DNA from: Lantana camara
Lineage: Eukaryota > Streptophyta > Magnoliopsida > Lamiales > Verbenaceae
Direction of reading: 5' to 3'
Length of the DNA stretch: 64,000 nt
Assembly: GCA_037501455.1 (NCBI GenBank)
Contig: CM074863.1
Location: 58,633,501 to 58,697,500, forward strand
Shown in pieces: positions 46,374 through 58,700 of this stretch (position 1 is its first letter; every line of letters begins with the position of its first letter). The translations under genes were made by a program, and so were the position numbers. A model generated the notes under the pieces. It was not told where the DNA came from. It did not search any database and saw only the letters and a list, made by a program, of their open reading frames with translations.

Positions 46374-49265
46374 CGCGAATTCACACGTGCAGGTAAGTGG
46401 TATGTGCGTATTTAATTTAAGTTTGTGATTTTATATTTTAGTTAATGGTTTAAATTCGTTTATAACTTGAATTATTTGTTTAAATTTCATATGAATTCCA
46501 ATGTGAGATATGTATTTATGAATGAAATTTTGGAAATGTGAACTTCGTGAATTTGGTGGTAATTGAATGAAATTACGTGCTTTGTGTGATCCGAGGGTCT
46601 AATTGTAACTTATTTGAATGTTTTGGACTCAATTGGAAATTGAGTTTGGGCTTAATTGCCACTTTTTGAAAGTTTAGGGACCTATTTGAATAATAGGCAA
46701 CCCTGAACGGTTTTCGCAATATCTTGAGCTCCGGACCTCAAAATCGAGATCCGTTTTCGGCGTTGAACTTGTTTCGACAATTCCTATTCTTTAAACTTGA
46801 CCTTATACCTTTTCGATATCATTTGAACCTTCGACGATGAACCTTTCCACAGCCTCGACATTATAACTTGTTTTGAACCATTTTCTTAAACGAACCGGAC
46901 TTGGATCGACCCGACTCCTACCCGAATGATTCTATATGTTATAGATAGCTTCTCATTCGTTCCTTATGCTTCCCTTTTCATGGATCATCATCAGCTCCAC
47001 AAGAAGAGAAGAGAAACCCTAAGAACCTCCATTTTTTATCAACCAAACTTTAAGCTCAAGATCAATTCAATCTTCCATCTTCTTTCAAGGTAATTAGTGG
47101 TTTGTAATCTCCATCTTCTCCTCTATATTTTCATCTAAGTGACGCATGATAGAAGTCGGGGAATTCATATGGTTTGTATGAAAGCATGAATTGGGATTTG
47201 ATCTTGAACATTGGATTTTCTTGGTTTCAAGTAAGAATTAATACATGGAAAGTGTTGCTTGTATCCTCCTCATCATTTCTATATCTTTAAATTTCATGTT
47301 GGTTGATTATTGTATGATTTTCCATTAATGGAGCTTGAAACCTCCATGTTTAAAAGCTTGGGTTTGAGTGATCTTTTGCTAAATTTGTGCATGTATTCTT
47401 ATGAATATGAATGAGTTACATGATTTGCTTGAGTTTGGTGTTAAAATTACATGTCTAAGTATGATATATGAGCTTCCTTGTCGCTGCCCTGTTCTTTAAG
47501 CTTTTCCCTCGCAGAAACAGAGCTTCTGCTCTGTTTTCTCTTTCAAAACGACGAGCAGACACGGCTGTGTCAGCTTTGAACTGAAAATGGACACGGCCGT
47601 ATTGGCAGTTCGACTTGCGAAAAATATTTACAGAAAATCGGACACGGCCGTGTCCAAATGCTTTGAAAACTCAACACGGCCGTGTCAAGCTCTCGACTTG
47701 GGAATTTTATTTTTTTACCTCGGACAGGGTCGTGTCCAAATCCTTTGAAAATGTAACACGGCCGTGTCATTTGAATTGGCAGCTTTGGGGAACCTCTTTT
47801 CTTGCTTGTATCATGTTTATTGTTCGTGTTCGTGAATTTATTAAAGCTATGTTGTATGATTGTTATATAACTTCAAGAGTTACATGAATGCAAGAATGAA
47901 AGCTATGAACGCTATGAATGTGAACGAATACGATTTTATCGTATATTGAATGGAATTTGATGAATTGTGTGCTTAATTGCATTCCATGGCCTTCATGATC
48001 AAATTCTTACATTTTATGCACTTCATCACATTCCATTGCATAGTCGAGCGTCAAATGTGGTCATAATTGAGTCTCACACTACCTTGTCACACAGATATTG
48101 ATCCCGTGGGAGGTGAGACCGTGCAGTGAGGTCCTTGTCAGGTTCTTTTGTCTACCAGGTGGGTTTTTCTTCTATTAGCTAAAAGATATGACCCCAATAT
48201 ACCTAATGTCCAAGATTTTGGCCAAAGATATATATTTATATCGAGTTTTACAACGAATTAATGTTTTCAACGTTAAGCCTTTAAATCGAATATCCTACCA
48301 AAAGTTTTGGCGAGAATTGAATGTTCACAATGAATGGGGGCCCGGAACCGGGGAAGCTTGGGCTGACGGGAATCCACATATACTAGTTCCATCAATTACG
48401 GTAACCTAGACTTCACTAGGAGATTAGTGAAAGAAGGGGATCCGAGCGTTTGGGGATTCATGTACCCCTCTAGCACCAATGAATGAGGGTTCGGACCTTG
48501 CAAACCGGTCCCCTAACCGGAGGAAGAAGGAGTATATGAATGATCGAATGAATGATCGAATGAATATGTACGAAAGATTGAAATGCATGAACGAATGAAT
48601 GAATGAATGATTAATGAATTACACGAGGTGTTGGTTGGAGATAATGCACGCCCTCTCGCCGGGCCACAAAGGACCTAATGAATGAAATGAATTGTTACAA
48701 TCCTATTCGCTATATTTTACTTCCCACTTGGGAAAAATGCTTCTAAAACCTCGAATAAGGATTATAACTTGAATGTATGTGTTTAAATTCCGCCATATTA
48801 TGATATTAAGCCCGTTTTATACCCACCAGTCTGTCCAAGACTGAACCCGGAGTTATTTCAGTTCTTTTTACAGGAAGGGATGCTAGGCGGGATACAAGTC
48901 TGAGAGAGTCTTGCATAGTGTCTAGCCTTTCTTTCTTTACACTCATATGCTTATGTTTATGGTATTCTGGATATTGTATATGAATATGGAGCGTACATGT
49001 TTTGTATTAAATTTACTGATCGTACTTGAACCTTACCTCTTTGTACCTAGAGCATATAGCTCAATATATGGAATATGAATAATTGCTTCCGCTGTTCTGT
49101 TACTTTGTTGTTGTTGTTGTTGGGGTAAGTATAGGTTAGTCTCGTTTGGCTTAGCGAGTGTGTATGTCCCCGTTCGCTATGATTTGGCACGTGTATGGAA
49201 ATCCATTTCATATACGGGTCGGGTTATAGTGCGGGGGATGTGACGTCTCGCGCTCGGGCGTTACA
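46374..49265 (+). repeat. R8 5' LTR (2892 bp)
   Basis: TGTAACGCCCC ... CGGGCGTTACA. TATA-like CTATATGTTATAG near 46931, donor-like CAAG|GTAATT at 47089/47090, palindrome array at 47558-47770. Confidence 0.9.
47558..47770. repeat. Six-unit palindrome array in R8 LTR
   Basis: Consensus GACACGGCCGTGTC (14-bp palindrome). Units near 47558, 47590, 47641, 47673, 47723 and 47755, with variants GACACGGCTGTGTC and GACAGGGTCGTGTC. Several spacers share AAAT(G/C)CTTTGAAAA, so part of the array grew by unit duplication. Confidence 0.9.
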
Positions 49266-49273
49266 TCCTTGAG

Positions 49274-49285
49274 TGGTATCAGAGC
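49274..49285 (+). promoter_or_regulatory. R8 primer binding site (tRNA-iMet)
   Basis: TGGTATCAGAGC, 8 bp after the LTR end (spacer TCCTTGAG). Confidence 0.9.
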
Positions 49286-49484
49286 CCACGGTTGCAAAAC
49301 CAGGGCTCCAGTGTCGTGTTAAGTCAGTTAGGTCGTTCGGCTTTAAGAATTATTTGCTAAGGTGAAGTAATTGCATTTTTATGTGATAGTGTGCTTTGCT
49401 TCGTGATTTTGTAATTGATTGAATTCATTGCATTGTCACGCATGGACTAAATCTGGCATGCATGTTAGTGTTTAATTGGACAGG

Positions 49485-50010
49485 ATGCCTCCTAGAAGAC
49501 ATCGGGAAAGGTCTCCGGGACGTCATCATCACCGTGATCATTCCCTTAATCCACCACAGCCACCTATGAATATGGAACATTTTATGGAAGCGGTGTATAA
49601 TTATGTGGAACATAGAAGAGCTCAAGATCCTCCTGTACAACCACCAACTGAGCAACAAGCACCTCCTCCTAATAATCCACGAGATCACTATGGGTTGTTT
49701 TTTAGTTATAATCCCCCAAGGTTTTCGGGTTCAGTAGATGATGTAATATCGGAAGGATGGCTAACAAGGATTGAGAGGATTTTCAATGTTAGACAATTTA
49801 CATCTCAAGAGAAGGCTCAATTCGTTATTTTTCAACTGGATGGAGAAGCCTATGATTGGTGGGAACGCACACGAGAAAAATTTGAAGTGGAAGAGGAGGT
49901 GGTGAATTGGGAAGTCTTTGTAAGGGAATTCAGATGAAGCTTTTGTGCCTGAGGTCGTTCGTGAAAGAAAGGAACAAAATTGTTTAAATTTGAGATAATG
50001 GACTTCATGA
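49485..50010 (+). pseudogene. gag: R8 gag1, truncated
   Basis: MPPRRHRERSPGRHHHRDHS start, then the Gag core (SGSVDDVISEGWLTRIERIF, LDGEAYDWWERTREKFEVEE, FVREFR). The frame stops at 49937 after a shift; the adjoining frame continues AFVPEVVRERKEQNCLNLR and then stops. It therefore ends mid-capsid, without a zinc knuckle. A full second gag of a different subfamily follows. Confidence 0.8.
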
Positions 50011-50062
50011 TCATGAACTGAACCCCATGCATCGATATCTTCTTGATTTGTGAATTTTCAAG

Positions 50063-51541
50063 ATGCCTCCAAGAAGGAGAGCAGATAGGGAGCAGACTCC
50101 TGATCTCAATCAACCCCCTCCACAAGCACCTCCACCTCCTCCGATGAATGCTGAGAATATTGTGCAGGCTCTTTTGAATCAGCTTCAGCAGAATCAAAGA
50201 GATAATCCACGTTGGGAAGGACAAGGTGGGCAAGTAACTCCGGCCTTTAAGGAGTTCAGAAGCAACAATCCCCCGAAGTGGTATGGAGGAGATGACATCC
50301 AAGCCGAAGAGTGGTTGTCAGAAGTTTCGGGAATTTGGGAAATTTGCCCCGCTCCTTCGCATGAGAAAGCTGTTTGCACAGCCCGGTTTGTTCAAGGCCC
50401 CGCGTCCAATTGGCTCAAGGCTATGAGAGCTCGATTGGAGAGGAATGGAGAAGAGTTTGATTGGGAAAGCTTTGTGAGAGAGTTTCGTCACAAGTATGTT
50501 CCACCAAGTGGTAGTGAGAGAAGACTTCAGCAATTTACGGAATTGAGACAAGGGAACCGTTCGGTTGAAGAGTATATTTTGGAATTTGAGAGATTTGCAC
50601 CGTATGCTCCACACATCACCAATGACGACACCCAGAAAGCCCGTAATTTCGTTCATGGCTTAAGATATGATATCCAAAATGCTCTTAAGGCTGCTACCAT
50701 GGATACGTGGGAAAAGGCTACGAGGAAGGCTATCAAAGTGGAAGCTAACAACACAAGATTGAGACCGACTTACTCTTCGGGCCAAGGTTCGAGCTCTAAT
50801 TTGGGGAAGAGGCCTGCATCCTATAGTGGGCCTCCGGTTTTCAAACCCCAAGGTCCTACTACTTCAGTTAAGAAAGCTCGACCTCCGGTACCGGCGGCAC
50901 CAGCTCTACCGGCCCCGATTCAATGTAGTTATTGCAAGGGTCCCAATCACACCAAGGAGAATTACCGGAAGAAATTGAGAAGATGTTATAAGTGTGGAGA
51001 GCCCGGTCATTTGATTAGCACTTGTCCTCAAGTGAGAGCACCTCAGCCTCGAGCCCCTCAACCGTTGAATGTGATGCCTCCGAGAGCACCGATCCAAGCG
51101 AGAGCCTATGCTTTGGAGGGCGACGAAGAGAATGTAGAGGTGGATGCCAATGCCGTTGTTGAAGGTACTATCCACATTCATGGCATTCCATTGCATGCAT
51201 TGTTTGATCCGGGAGCAACGCATTCATTTATTGCTTCCCGGCTTGTTTCTACTCTTCCTTTGCATGTTGCTTGCCTAGATGATTCCTTTATTGTTTCTTC
51301 TCCCCTTGGTGCTACTTTGGCTACGAATTGTGTTTACCGTGGTTGTCCGGTGGTTGTGGAAGATCAAGAGTATCCGGCAGATTTGATCAAGATGCCGATT
51401 AAGAAGTATGGGGTGATTCTGGGAATGGACTGGTTGTACCGTTACCGAGCTATGATGGATTGTTTTGCCAAGAGGGTGACTTTGGGTTCTACGGTCTTTG
51501 CGGGTCAGAGGTTGAAGACCTGCTCGTTTATTTCCTTTATG
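50063..51541 (+). pseudogene. gag-pro: R8 gag2-protease, open frame truncated by C2
   Basis: The longest intact retroelement frame here, about 493 retroelement codons. MPPRRRADREQTPDLN and a Pro-rich start, capsid (AEEWLSEVSGIWEICPAPSH, NWLKAMRARLERNGEEFDWE, FVREFRHKYVPPSG), two knuckles (CSYCKGPNHTKENY with the last Cys changed to Tyr; CYKCGEPGHLISTC intact), and protease ([26 protein letters not shown]). Similarity to R2 protease ends around GQRLKTCSFIS and foreign sequence gives a stop at 51565. The leader GAATTTTCAAG before its ATG resembles that of R7, so a second leader came with it. Confidence 0.85.
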
Positions 51542-51889
51542 GTAACCAAAAACTCAATCTTTTAACTATATTAGCTCCCCAATCGTACTAATGCATCAAA
51601 AATTGTAAACGAACATATGGTGAAAGATTTCCTTCAGCTTATCATTTGCAACCTTTTTCCTTTTATTGCACACAACCAGTAACTTATTATTACTGAAGAA
51701 GACATTTTTCTAGCTATATCAGATAGCCTTTGCACATGATCTCACACTGCAACAGCTCCCAAATTTCATTCAACACACTATAGATATGATAATAACAGGA
51801 TAACAAAATCCAGCTCATCAATATCTAATTTCTAATAAAGTTTGGAAAGACTAAAGGATTGGGGCAAATTTTCATATACAACCATGCGT

Positions 51890-52090
51890 GCCTAATTTCT
51901 TCTGACAAAACAAGCAACAAAATAGCTCAGAAAATCACCAAGATAAACTGCATTCTCAAAAGTAACAACATTAATTACTTGAAGAGGCATGTTATTCATT
52001 GATGTTGATGTACAGGGCCGTAATGTTTCTAGCCTAAACATGTGGCACGTTAGTAGGTCGTCGAGAGCCTTAACCATATTTCTACAAAAA
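51890..52090 (-). other. Exon-like segment in C2, unidentified
   Basis: On the minus strand an acceptor-like TTTTTTTGTAG precedes an open frame NMVKALDDLLTCHMFRLETL ... NMPLQVINVVTFENA. A second short piece (TNIGVPDNG, about 52170-52210) ends in a donor-like GGAG|GTATGT. I do not recognise the protein. Like the E2 piece in C1, these could be captured exons. Confidence 0.35.
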
Positions 52091-52424
52091 ATGTTAAAAT
52101 AATCATAGACTAATAATACAAAACATCAGCAATGTAAAATGTGCAGAAACATATAATCCAAACATACCTCCATTGTCAGGCACGCCAATATTTGTATTAT
52201 TTAAATGAACATCTAACTAAGTCCTCTGAACACCAGATCTACCTCGTTTAGTGCACCTAGCAGCATCTAAAGGCTAATAGCCGGCCCAACCCACTGTAAG
52301 TATTGACAACCAAAATAAACTCAAACCCAAAAACTCTTTCACCCAACATCTATACAAAATATTACCCAATCCAAAACTCGACAAGCAAGCAAAACACAGA
52401 AAAATAAGCAATAACATAAAAATT

Positions 52425-52663
52425 GTACTTACTCTTCCTTCATTCCTTTTATAATTTTGCTTTTCCCCGCCCCCATTCTACCTCCCATAAGGAGGAGCAT
52501 CAGACTTCTTTCCTCTTGATCCAGCGCCTTCATCACATGGCTACTGTTCAACTTCTTGTTTGATATATAACCTAAAACTCGCATCTGTTCCACCATTATA
52601 GAGAGCATTCTTGTTAATTTCAAATCTTTCATTTCCTCTTGAATCTCGCTTCCCTAAAGCAAC

Positions 52664-52710
<47 letters not shown>

Positions 52711-52800
52711 TTAAAAGAATTATAATACACATCAACTACACTAAAGAATTCAATAGGCTACTCACCTTGAGCCCGCCAAGAAAGCAACCCTGATAACTTT
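52425..52800 (-). other. Exon-like segments with stops in C2, unidentified
   Basis: Minus strand: a piece ending CTCAAG|GTGAGT (52765 region), then the (TA)n run, an acceptor TTGGTTGCTTTAG, and a frame RDSRGNERFEINKNALYNGG ... KKSDAPPYGR interrupted by two TAG codons. No family is recognised. The orientation is the same as the other exon-like piece. Confidence 0.35.
52669..52706. repeat. (TA)n microsatellite
   Basis: Nineteen TA units, inside an intron-like stretch of C2. Confidence 0.95.
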
Positions 52801-53857
52801 TGAACACGGTATCTTTGTTTTGGTATAAAATTGATTTATGTGTAGTGTTGAAATGTTTGAGAAACATACAAGGTAAGTCTATTTTCTTGGTGAATACAAG
52901 AAAAATCAGATGTTATAGTGTTGAATCTGAATTTAAGAGGTTTAGTGAAAATAAAAATGATGGGATACAGTGATGACACTTGTAGCAACAATTAGTTATG
53001 AGAGTAACTTTATCAATTTAGAACTAGCAACCTATATTGGATATGAATGCTTTTCATAACTGGGTTATAGAGTCTTCACGAATTACCTTAACTTTCTGTG
53101 TAAATTATATACAAAGAAGTAATTTTTGACATTCTAATCCTGTATACCAAGTGATAGCTTCTAAATTTAGTAGCTTCTATAAGACATTTAATCTTCCTGT
53201 CAAAGAGTCTAAAATATATGCTCTTTTATTGATCTTTGCTCAAGTCCAGTTGAGAAATTCTTTTTTACATAACTAATTCTAACTTCTGTAAACGTAGATA
53301 CCCTAATTCAATATATTACACATGTCTATTTACAAGTAACCAGATGGAATGATTTTATTGGAGTCGCAACTACATTGAACATAATCAAACACATTATTAA
53401 ATTTGCTAAAAGAACTTATAAACTCAACATAATCCAATATAAACTTTGCTAAAAGAACTTATAAACTTAACATAATCCAATATAAACTTTCGGTTCTATT
53501 AAATTGACATTCCTTTGTATTCACTTGGAATGATATATAGGGGAGTTCTTCTCTAACCAAAACTGGGTCCAGCCTTCATAAGTACAAATACCACCAACAC
53601 TATTCAATTATTCACTTCACTACCTTAGCATTGATCTTATTCAACACTAATTAGCTAGTGTTAACCAACCCTTGCTACAACGTTAACCAAAGGAGCCTTG
53701 TCACATCACAATTTTGTTTCCTATTTGATGCGTTGAATATGAATATATGTATTATATCCATTGAATCCCAAACCTCATCATAATTATTCCTTTTTAGTAA
53801 AGAATACTAATAAAACCCAATCTTTATATACAAAATCAGGGATTATAAAGTTTGTAC
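52801..53857. other. A+T-rich C2 interior
   Basis: No gene is recognised. A 44-bp direct repeat around TTTGCTAAAAGAACTTATAA (53400-53490) is the only clear structure. Confidence 0.5.
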
Positions 53858-54904
53858 AAAATCATGCCAATTGCAAGAAGCTTCATGTAAAAAGTCACCA
53901 CTGCATAAAAACTCATCTTATGCAACAGATTAAAACAGAATCCAATCTTCCTTTTCATAACCAAGCCTGCAAATGCCAAATCCCAATGAGAACTAAGTTC
54001 AACAGTTTGGAAAATCAGAACAACAACAAAGATAAGAACCAATCCTCGTAAAAGAGTAACTGAGACATCAAGCTCAATAGTAATACAACAAGCAAACACT
54101 CAGTTGCAACAGTGTCAGAAATTAGCAAAACCCCCCAAAACCATTTCAACATGCTCCAATTAAACCAAACTTATGCTCAAACATCACCATTTAACTTCAC
54201 CATATAGAAAACTCAACCCAATTCTTGCAGTTGGCACACAACCGAAAAAGAGAAAAGAAAAACACTAAAAAGAAAAAAGAGCAGCAAAAGTCAGAAAATA
54301 AGAAGGTTTTTTGGAGATGAAACTCGTAATTCCAATACAAATAGCAGGAGAAGTAGTGAGATTTCAGAATTTCAACTCTAAGAATTCCATCTTCTACGTT
54401 TTCGATATAATAAGAAGGGGGAATGCAATTTACGCGTAGGTAGAAATTTCTTCTTCTTCTTCTGTATGTAGATTTACCCAAGCTCCAACAATGAGACGGC
54501 TCGATCGAGAGAAGGGTTCCAGGCATCGTTGATTTTAGTTCCTTCCAGCGACGAACGGTTCCAAATGCGAGAAAGCCGCAACATTGTTCCTTCTTCAATT
54601 CGGACAATTTTGAGAGAAAGCCTCAACGACGTACAGAGAGAAAGCCTCAGCGTTGATTTTTCAATGATTTTCGAGAGAAGGGTGTGTAGTCAGAGAAGGG
54701 TTTCGCCGTTTGAGAAGAAAGGGAGAAAAAGGATTTTTAATGTTTCCCTCCGGTTTTTTCCCCCAATCGCCAAAACATTCAGTAATTTTATAATAGAATT
54801 TAAGAAAAATAATATATTTATGACATCTTTCTTTCAAGTATCATTCTAAATATAGTATATTGAGACCCTTTATAAAAAAAAAAAATCATAATAAATGTAT
54901 TATT

Positions 54905-55087
54905 TTGTGACGCCTAATATAATAGTGTCTTAATATAATCAATTTATTTAATAAATAATTTATTTAATAAAGTAAATTAAATTTAATAAGATGAAACTAT
55001 AAAAAGCGTCACAATAGGTGATCTATTATGACGCCTTTTAAAAAGCGTCATATTAGGGCGTCACAATAGGTAGTTTTTCTATTAGTG
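54905..55087 (-). repeat. C2 terminus and GCGTCA/TGACGC subterminal repeats
   Basis: TGTGACGCC, GCGTCACAATAGG, TATGACGCC, GCGTCATATTA and GCGTCACAATAGG in alternating orientation up to the CACTA end. Repeated at 56820-57002 and 58737-58919 in the tandem copies. Confidence 0.85.
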
Positions 55088-55439
55088 ACCTTTTCCTCAC
55101 GTGATAGAAGCAAGAAAAGGCAAGAAAGGAAGGAAAAACAAGAGCAAGGAGAACAAAGCACTTTCTTTGGCCATTGGAGCTTAAGACCCCTCATTTATTC
55201 CATGAATCTTTAAGGTAAGTTTGGGTTCTTGTTCTCCATCTTCTTGTGCACATTTTAATCCATATATTTCATGTTTTAACTTAGAAATTTTTGGATTATT
55301 GAAGATGTGATGAATAGTTAGGGTTTAAATGAAAATTTGAATATATGTGTTTATATGATATGTTTATGACTTTGTCAAAGGATTACGAGTTTTAAAAACT
55401 ATAAGCGTATGCAAGCTTAATGTTTTGTAACGAGGCAAT
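55088..55439 (+). repeat. R9 LTR fragment
   Basis: Plus-strand LTR piece with a leader (AGAAGCAAGAAAAGGCAAG), a donor-like TAAG|GTAAGT at 55214/55215 and GAATAGTTAGGGTTT, as in R7 (42810). It is flanked by C2 on the left and interrupted by R10 on the right. Repeated at 57003-57354 and 58920-59271. No palindrome array is left because R10 cuts it about 225 nt after the donor. Confidence 0.75.
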
Positions 55440-55773
55440 TGTAGCACCCCGAACGAAGGGCACCACATCCCCCACACCTCAGCCCGACACGTGGAACGAA
55501 ATGGAAACTCCGCATACGTACCAAGTAATAGCGAACTGGAGATAAACAAAAACACACTCCTAGGCTAGGCGGTCTAGACCCTAAAACAAAGTGCGTAACA
55601 AAAAAGAAAACAAAGGCGGAAGCAACAGGATCAACAATCATAGTCATGCAAGGTCTCAAATAGGAACAGGTGACGGGTTTAACTAGCATAGATACAGAAT
55701 CTCGTAAATCAAACATAAAACATAAATACGTAACGGGTTCATACTATCCCTAGAAGCTTGTCCCGAATCATAT
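55440..55773 (-). repeat. R10 LTR end, first tandem copies
   Basis: Minus-strand LTR end (...GGGGTGCTACA) starting at 55440, repeated at 57355-57688. Only the first 334 bp is present in the first two copies; the third copy continues into the full sequence. Confidence 0.85.
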
Positions 55774-58700
55774 AAAATCATGCCAATTGCAAGAAGCTTC
55801 ATGTAAAAAGTCACCACTGCATAAAAACTCATCTTATGCAACAGATTAAAACAGAATCCAATCTTCCTTTTCATAACCAAGCCTGCAAATGCCAAATCCC
55901 AATGAGAACTAAGTTCAACAGTTTGGAAAATCAGAACAACAACAAAGATAAGAACCAATCCTCGTAAAAGAGTAACTGAGACATCAAGCTCAATGGTAAT
56001 ACAACAAGCAAACACTCAGTTGCAACAGTGTCAGAAATTAGCAAAACCCCCCAAAACCATTTCAACATGCTCCAATTAAACCAAACTTATGCTCAAACAT
56101 CACCATTTAACTTCACCATATAGAAAACTCAACCCAATTCTTGCAGTTGGCACACAACCGAAAAAGAGAAAAGAAAAACACTAAAAAGAAAAAAGAGCAG
56201 CAAAAGTCAAAAAATAAGAAGGTTTTTTGGAGATGAAACTCGTAATTCCAATACAAATAGCAGGAGAAGTAGTGAGATTTCAGAATTTCATCTCTAAGAA
56301 TCCCATCTTCTACGTTTTCGATATAATAAGAAGGGGGAATGCAATTTACGCGTTGGCAGAAATTTCTTCTTCTTCTTCTGTATGTAGATTTACCCAAGCT
56401 CCAACAATGAGACGGCTCGATCGAGAGAAGGGTTCCAGGCATCGTTGATTTTAGTTCCTTCCAGCGACGAACGGTTCCAAATGCGAGAAAGCCGCAACAT
56501 TGTTCCTTCTTCAATTCGGACAATTTTGAGAGAAAGCCTCAACGACATACAGAGAGAAAGCCTCAGCGTTGATTTTTCAATGATTTTCGAGAGAAGGGTG
56601 TGTAGTCAGAGAAGGGTTTCGCCGTTTGAGAAGAAAGGGAGAAAAAGGATTTTTAATGTTTCCCTCCGGTTTTTTCCCCCAATCGCCAAAACATTCAGTA
56701 ATTTTATAATAGAATTTAAGAAAAATAATATATTTATGACATCTTTCTTTCAAGTATCATTCTAAATATAGTATATTGAGACCCTTTATAAAAAAAAAAA
56801 TCATAATAAATGTATTATTTTGTGACGCCTAATATTATAGTGTCTTAATATAATCAATTTATTTAATAAATAATTTATTTAATAAAGTAAATTAAATTTA
56901 ATAAGATGAAACTATAAAAAGCGTCACAATAGGTGATCTATTATGACGCCTTTTAAAAAGCGTCATATTAGGGCGTCACAATAGGTAGTTTTTCTAGTAG
57001 TGACCTTTTCCTCACGTGATAGAAGCAAGAAAAGGCAAGAAAGGAAGGAAAAACAAGAGCAAGGAGAACAAAGCACTTTCTTTGGCCATTGGAGCTTAAG
57101 ACCCCTCATTTATTCCATGAATCTTTAAGGTAAGTTTGGGTTCTTGTTCTCCATCTTCTTGTGCACATTTTAATCCATATATTTCATGTTTTAACTTAGA
57201 AATTTTTGGATTATTGAAGATGTGATGAATAGTTAGGGTTTAAATGAAAATTTGAATATATGTGTTTATATGATATGTTTATGACTTTGTCAAAGGATTA
57301 CGGGTTTTAAAAACTATAAGCGTATGCAAGCTTAATGTTTTGTAACGAGGCAATTGTAGCACCCCGAACGAAGGGCACCACATCCCCCACACCTCAGCCC
57401 GACACGTGGAACGAAATGGAAACTCCGCATACGTACCAAGTAATAGCGAACTGGAGATAAACAAAAACACACTCCTAGGCTAGGCGGTCTAGACCCTAAA
57501 ACAAAGTGCGTAACAAAAAAGAAAACAAAGGCGGAAGCAACAGGATCAACAATCATAGTCATGCAAGGTCTCAAATAGGAACAGGTGACGGGTTTAACTA
57601 GCATAGATACAGAATCTCGTAAATCAAACATAAAACATAAATACGTAACGGGTTCATACTATCCCTAGAAGCTTGTCCCGAATCATATAAAATCATGCCA
57701 ATTGCAAGAAGCTTCATGTAAAAAGTCACCACTGCATAAAAACTCATCTTATGCAACAGATTAAAACAGAATCCAATCTTCCTTTTCATAACCAAGCCTG
57801 CAAATTCCAAATCCCAATGAGAACTAAGTTCAACAGTTTGGAAAATCAGAACAACAACAAAGATAAGAACCAATCCTCGTAAAAGAGTAACTGAGACATC
57901 AAGCTCAATAGTAATACAACAAGCAAACACTCAGTTGCAACAGTGTCAGAAATTAGCAAAACCCCCCAAAACCATTTCAACATGCTCCAATTAAACCAAA
58001 CTTATGCTCAAACATCACCATTTAACTTCACCATATAGAAAACTCAACCCAATTCTTGCAGTTGGCACACAACCGAAAAAGAGAAAAGAAAAACACTAAA
58101 AAGAAAAAAGAGCAGCAAAAGTCAGAAAATAAGAAGGTTTTTTGGAGATGAAACTCGTAATTCCAATACAAATAGCAGGAGAAGTAGTGAGATTTCAGAA
58201 TTTCATCTCTAAGAATCCCATCTTCTACGTTTTCGATATAATAAGAAGGGGGAATGCAATTTACGCGTTGCCAGAAATTTCTTCTTCTTCTTCTGTATGT
58301 AGATTTACCCAAGCTCCAACAATGAGACGGCTCGATCGAGAGAAGGGTTCCAGGCATCGTTGATTTTAGTTCCTTCCAGCGACGAACGGTTCCAAATGCG
58401 AGAAAGCCGCAACATTGTTCCTTCTTCAATTCGGACAATTTTGAGAGAAAGCCTCAACGACGTACAGAGAGAAAGCCTCAGCGTTGATTTTTCAATGATT
58501 TTCGAGAGAAGGGTGTGTAGTCAGAGAAGGGTTTCGCCGTTTGAGAAGAAAGGGAGAAAAAGGATTTTTAATGTTTCCCTCCGGTTTTTTCCCCCAATCG
58601 CCAAAACATTCAGTAATTTTATAATAGAATTTAAGAAAAATAATATATTTATGACATCTTTCTTTCAAGTATCATTCTAAATATAGTATATTGAGACCCT

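Larger units (their letters stand above)
46374..51541 (+). mobile_element. R8 chromovirus with two gag regions, 3' part lost
   Basis: 5' LTR 46374-49265, primer site, gag1 (49485-~50010), then a second leader-like piece and gag2-protease (50063-51541). The sequence then changes to C2 without a CACTA terminus. R8 entered R7 gag; the probable left target repeat is CTTGT at 46369-46373, but its partner is not in the window. Confidence 0.85.
51542..55087. mobile_element. CACTA transposon C2, left end missing
   Basis: The right end is secure: minus strand from 55087 reads CACTAATAGAAAAAC (CACTACTAG... in the two extra copies) followed by TGACGC/GCGTCA subterminal repeats. The right flank is an LTR (R9). 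The left side meets R8 protease near 51541 without any CACTA terminus, so the true left end is deleted or displaced. The interior shows exon-like pieces but no transposase. Confidence 0.75.

Noticed and set aside
52541..52793. Frames containing long Ile/Tyr runs
   Set aside because: Translation of the (TA)n microsatellite.
54197..58680. Repeated frames of 136 aa (minus) and 106 aa (plus) in each tandem unit, which could look like a small gene family
   Set aside because: They overlap on opposite strands near a CACTA terminus, have no recognisable domain, and repeat only because the whole 1.9-kb unit is triplicated.
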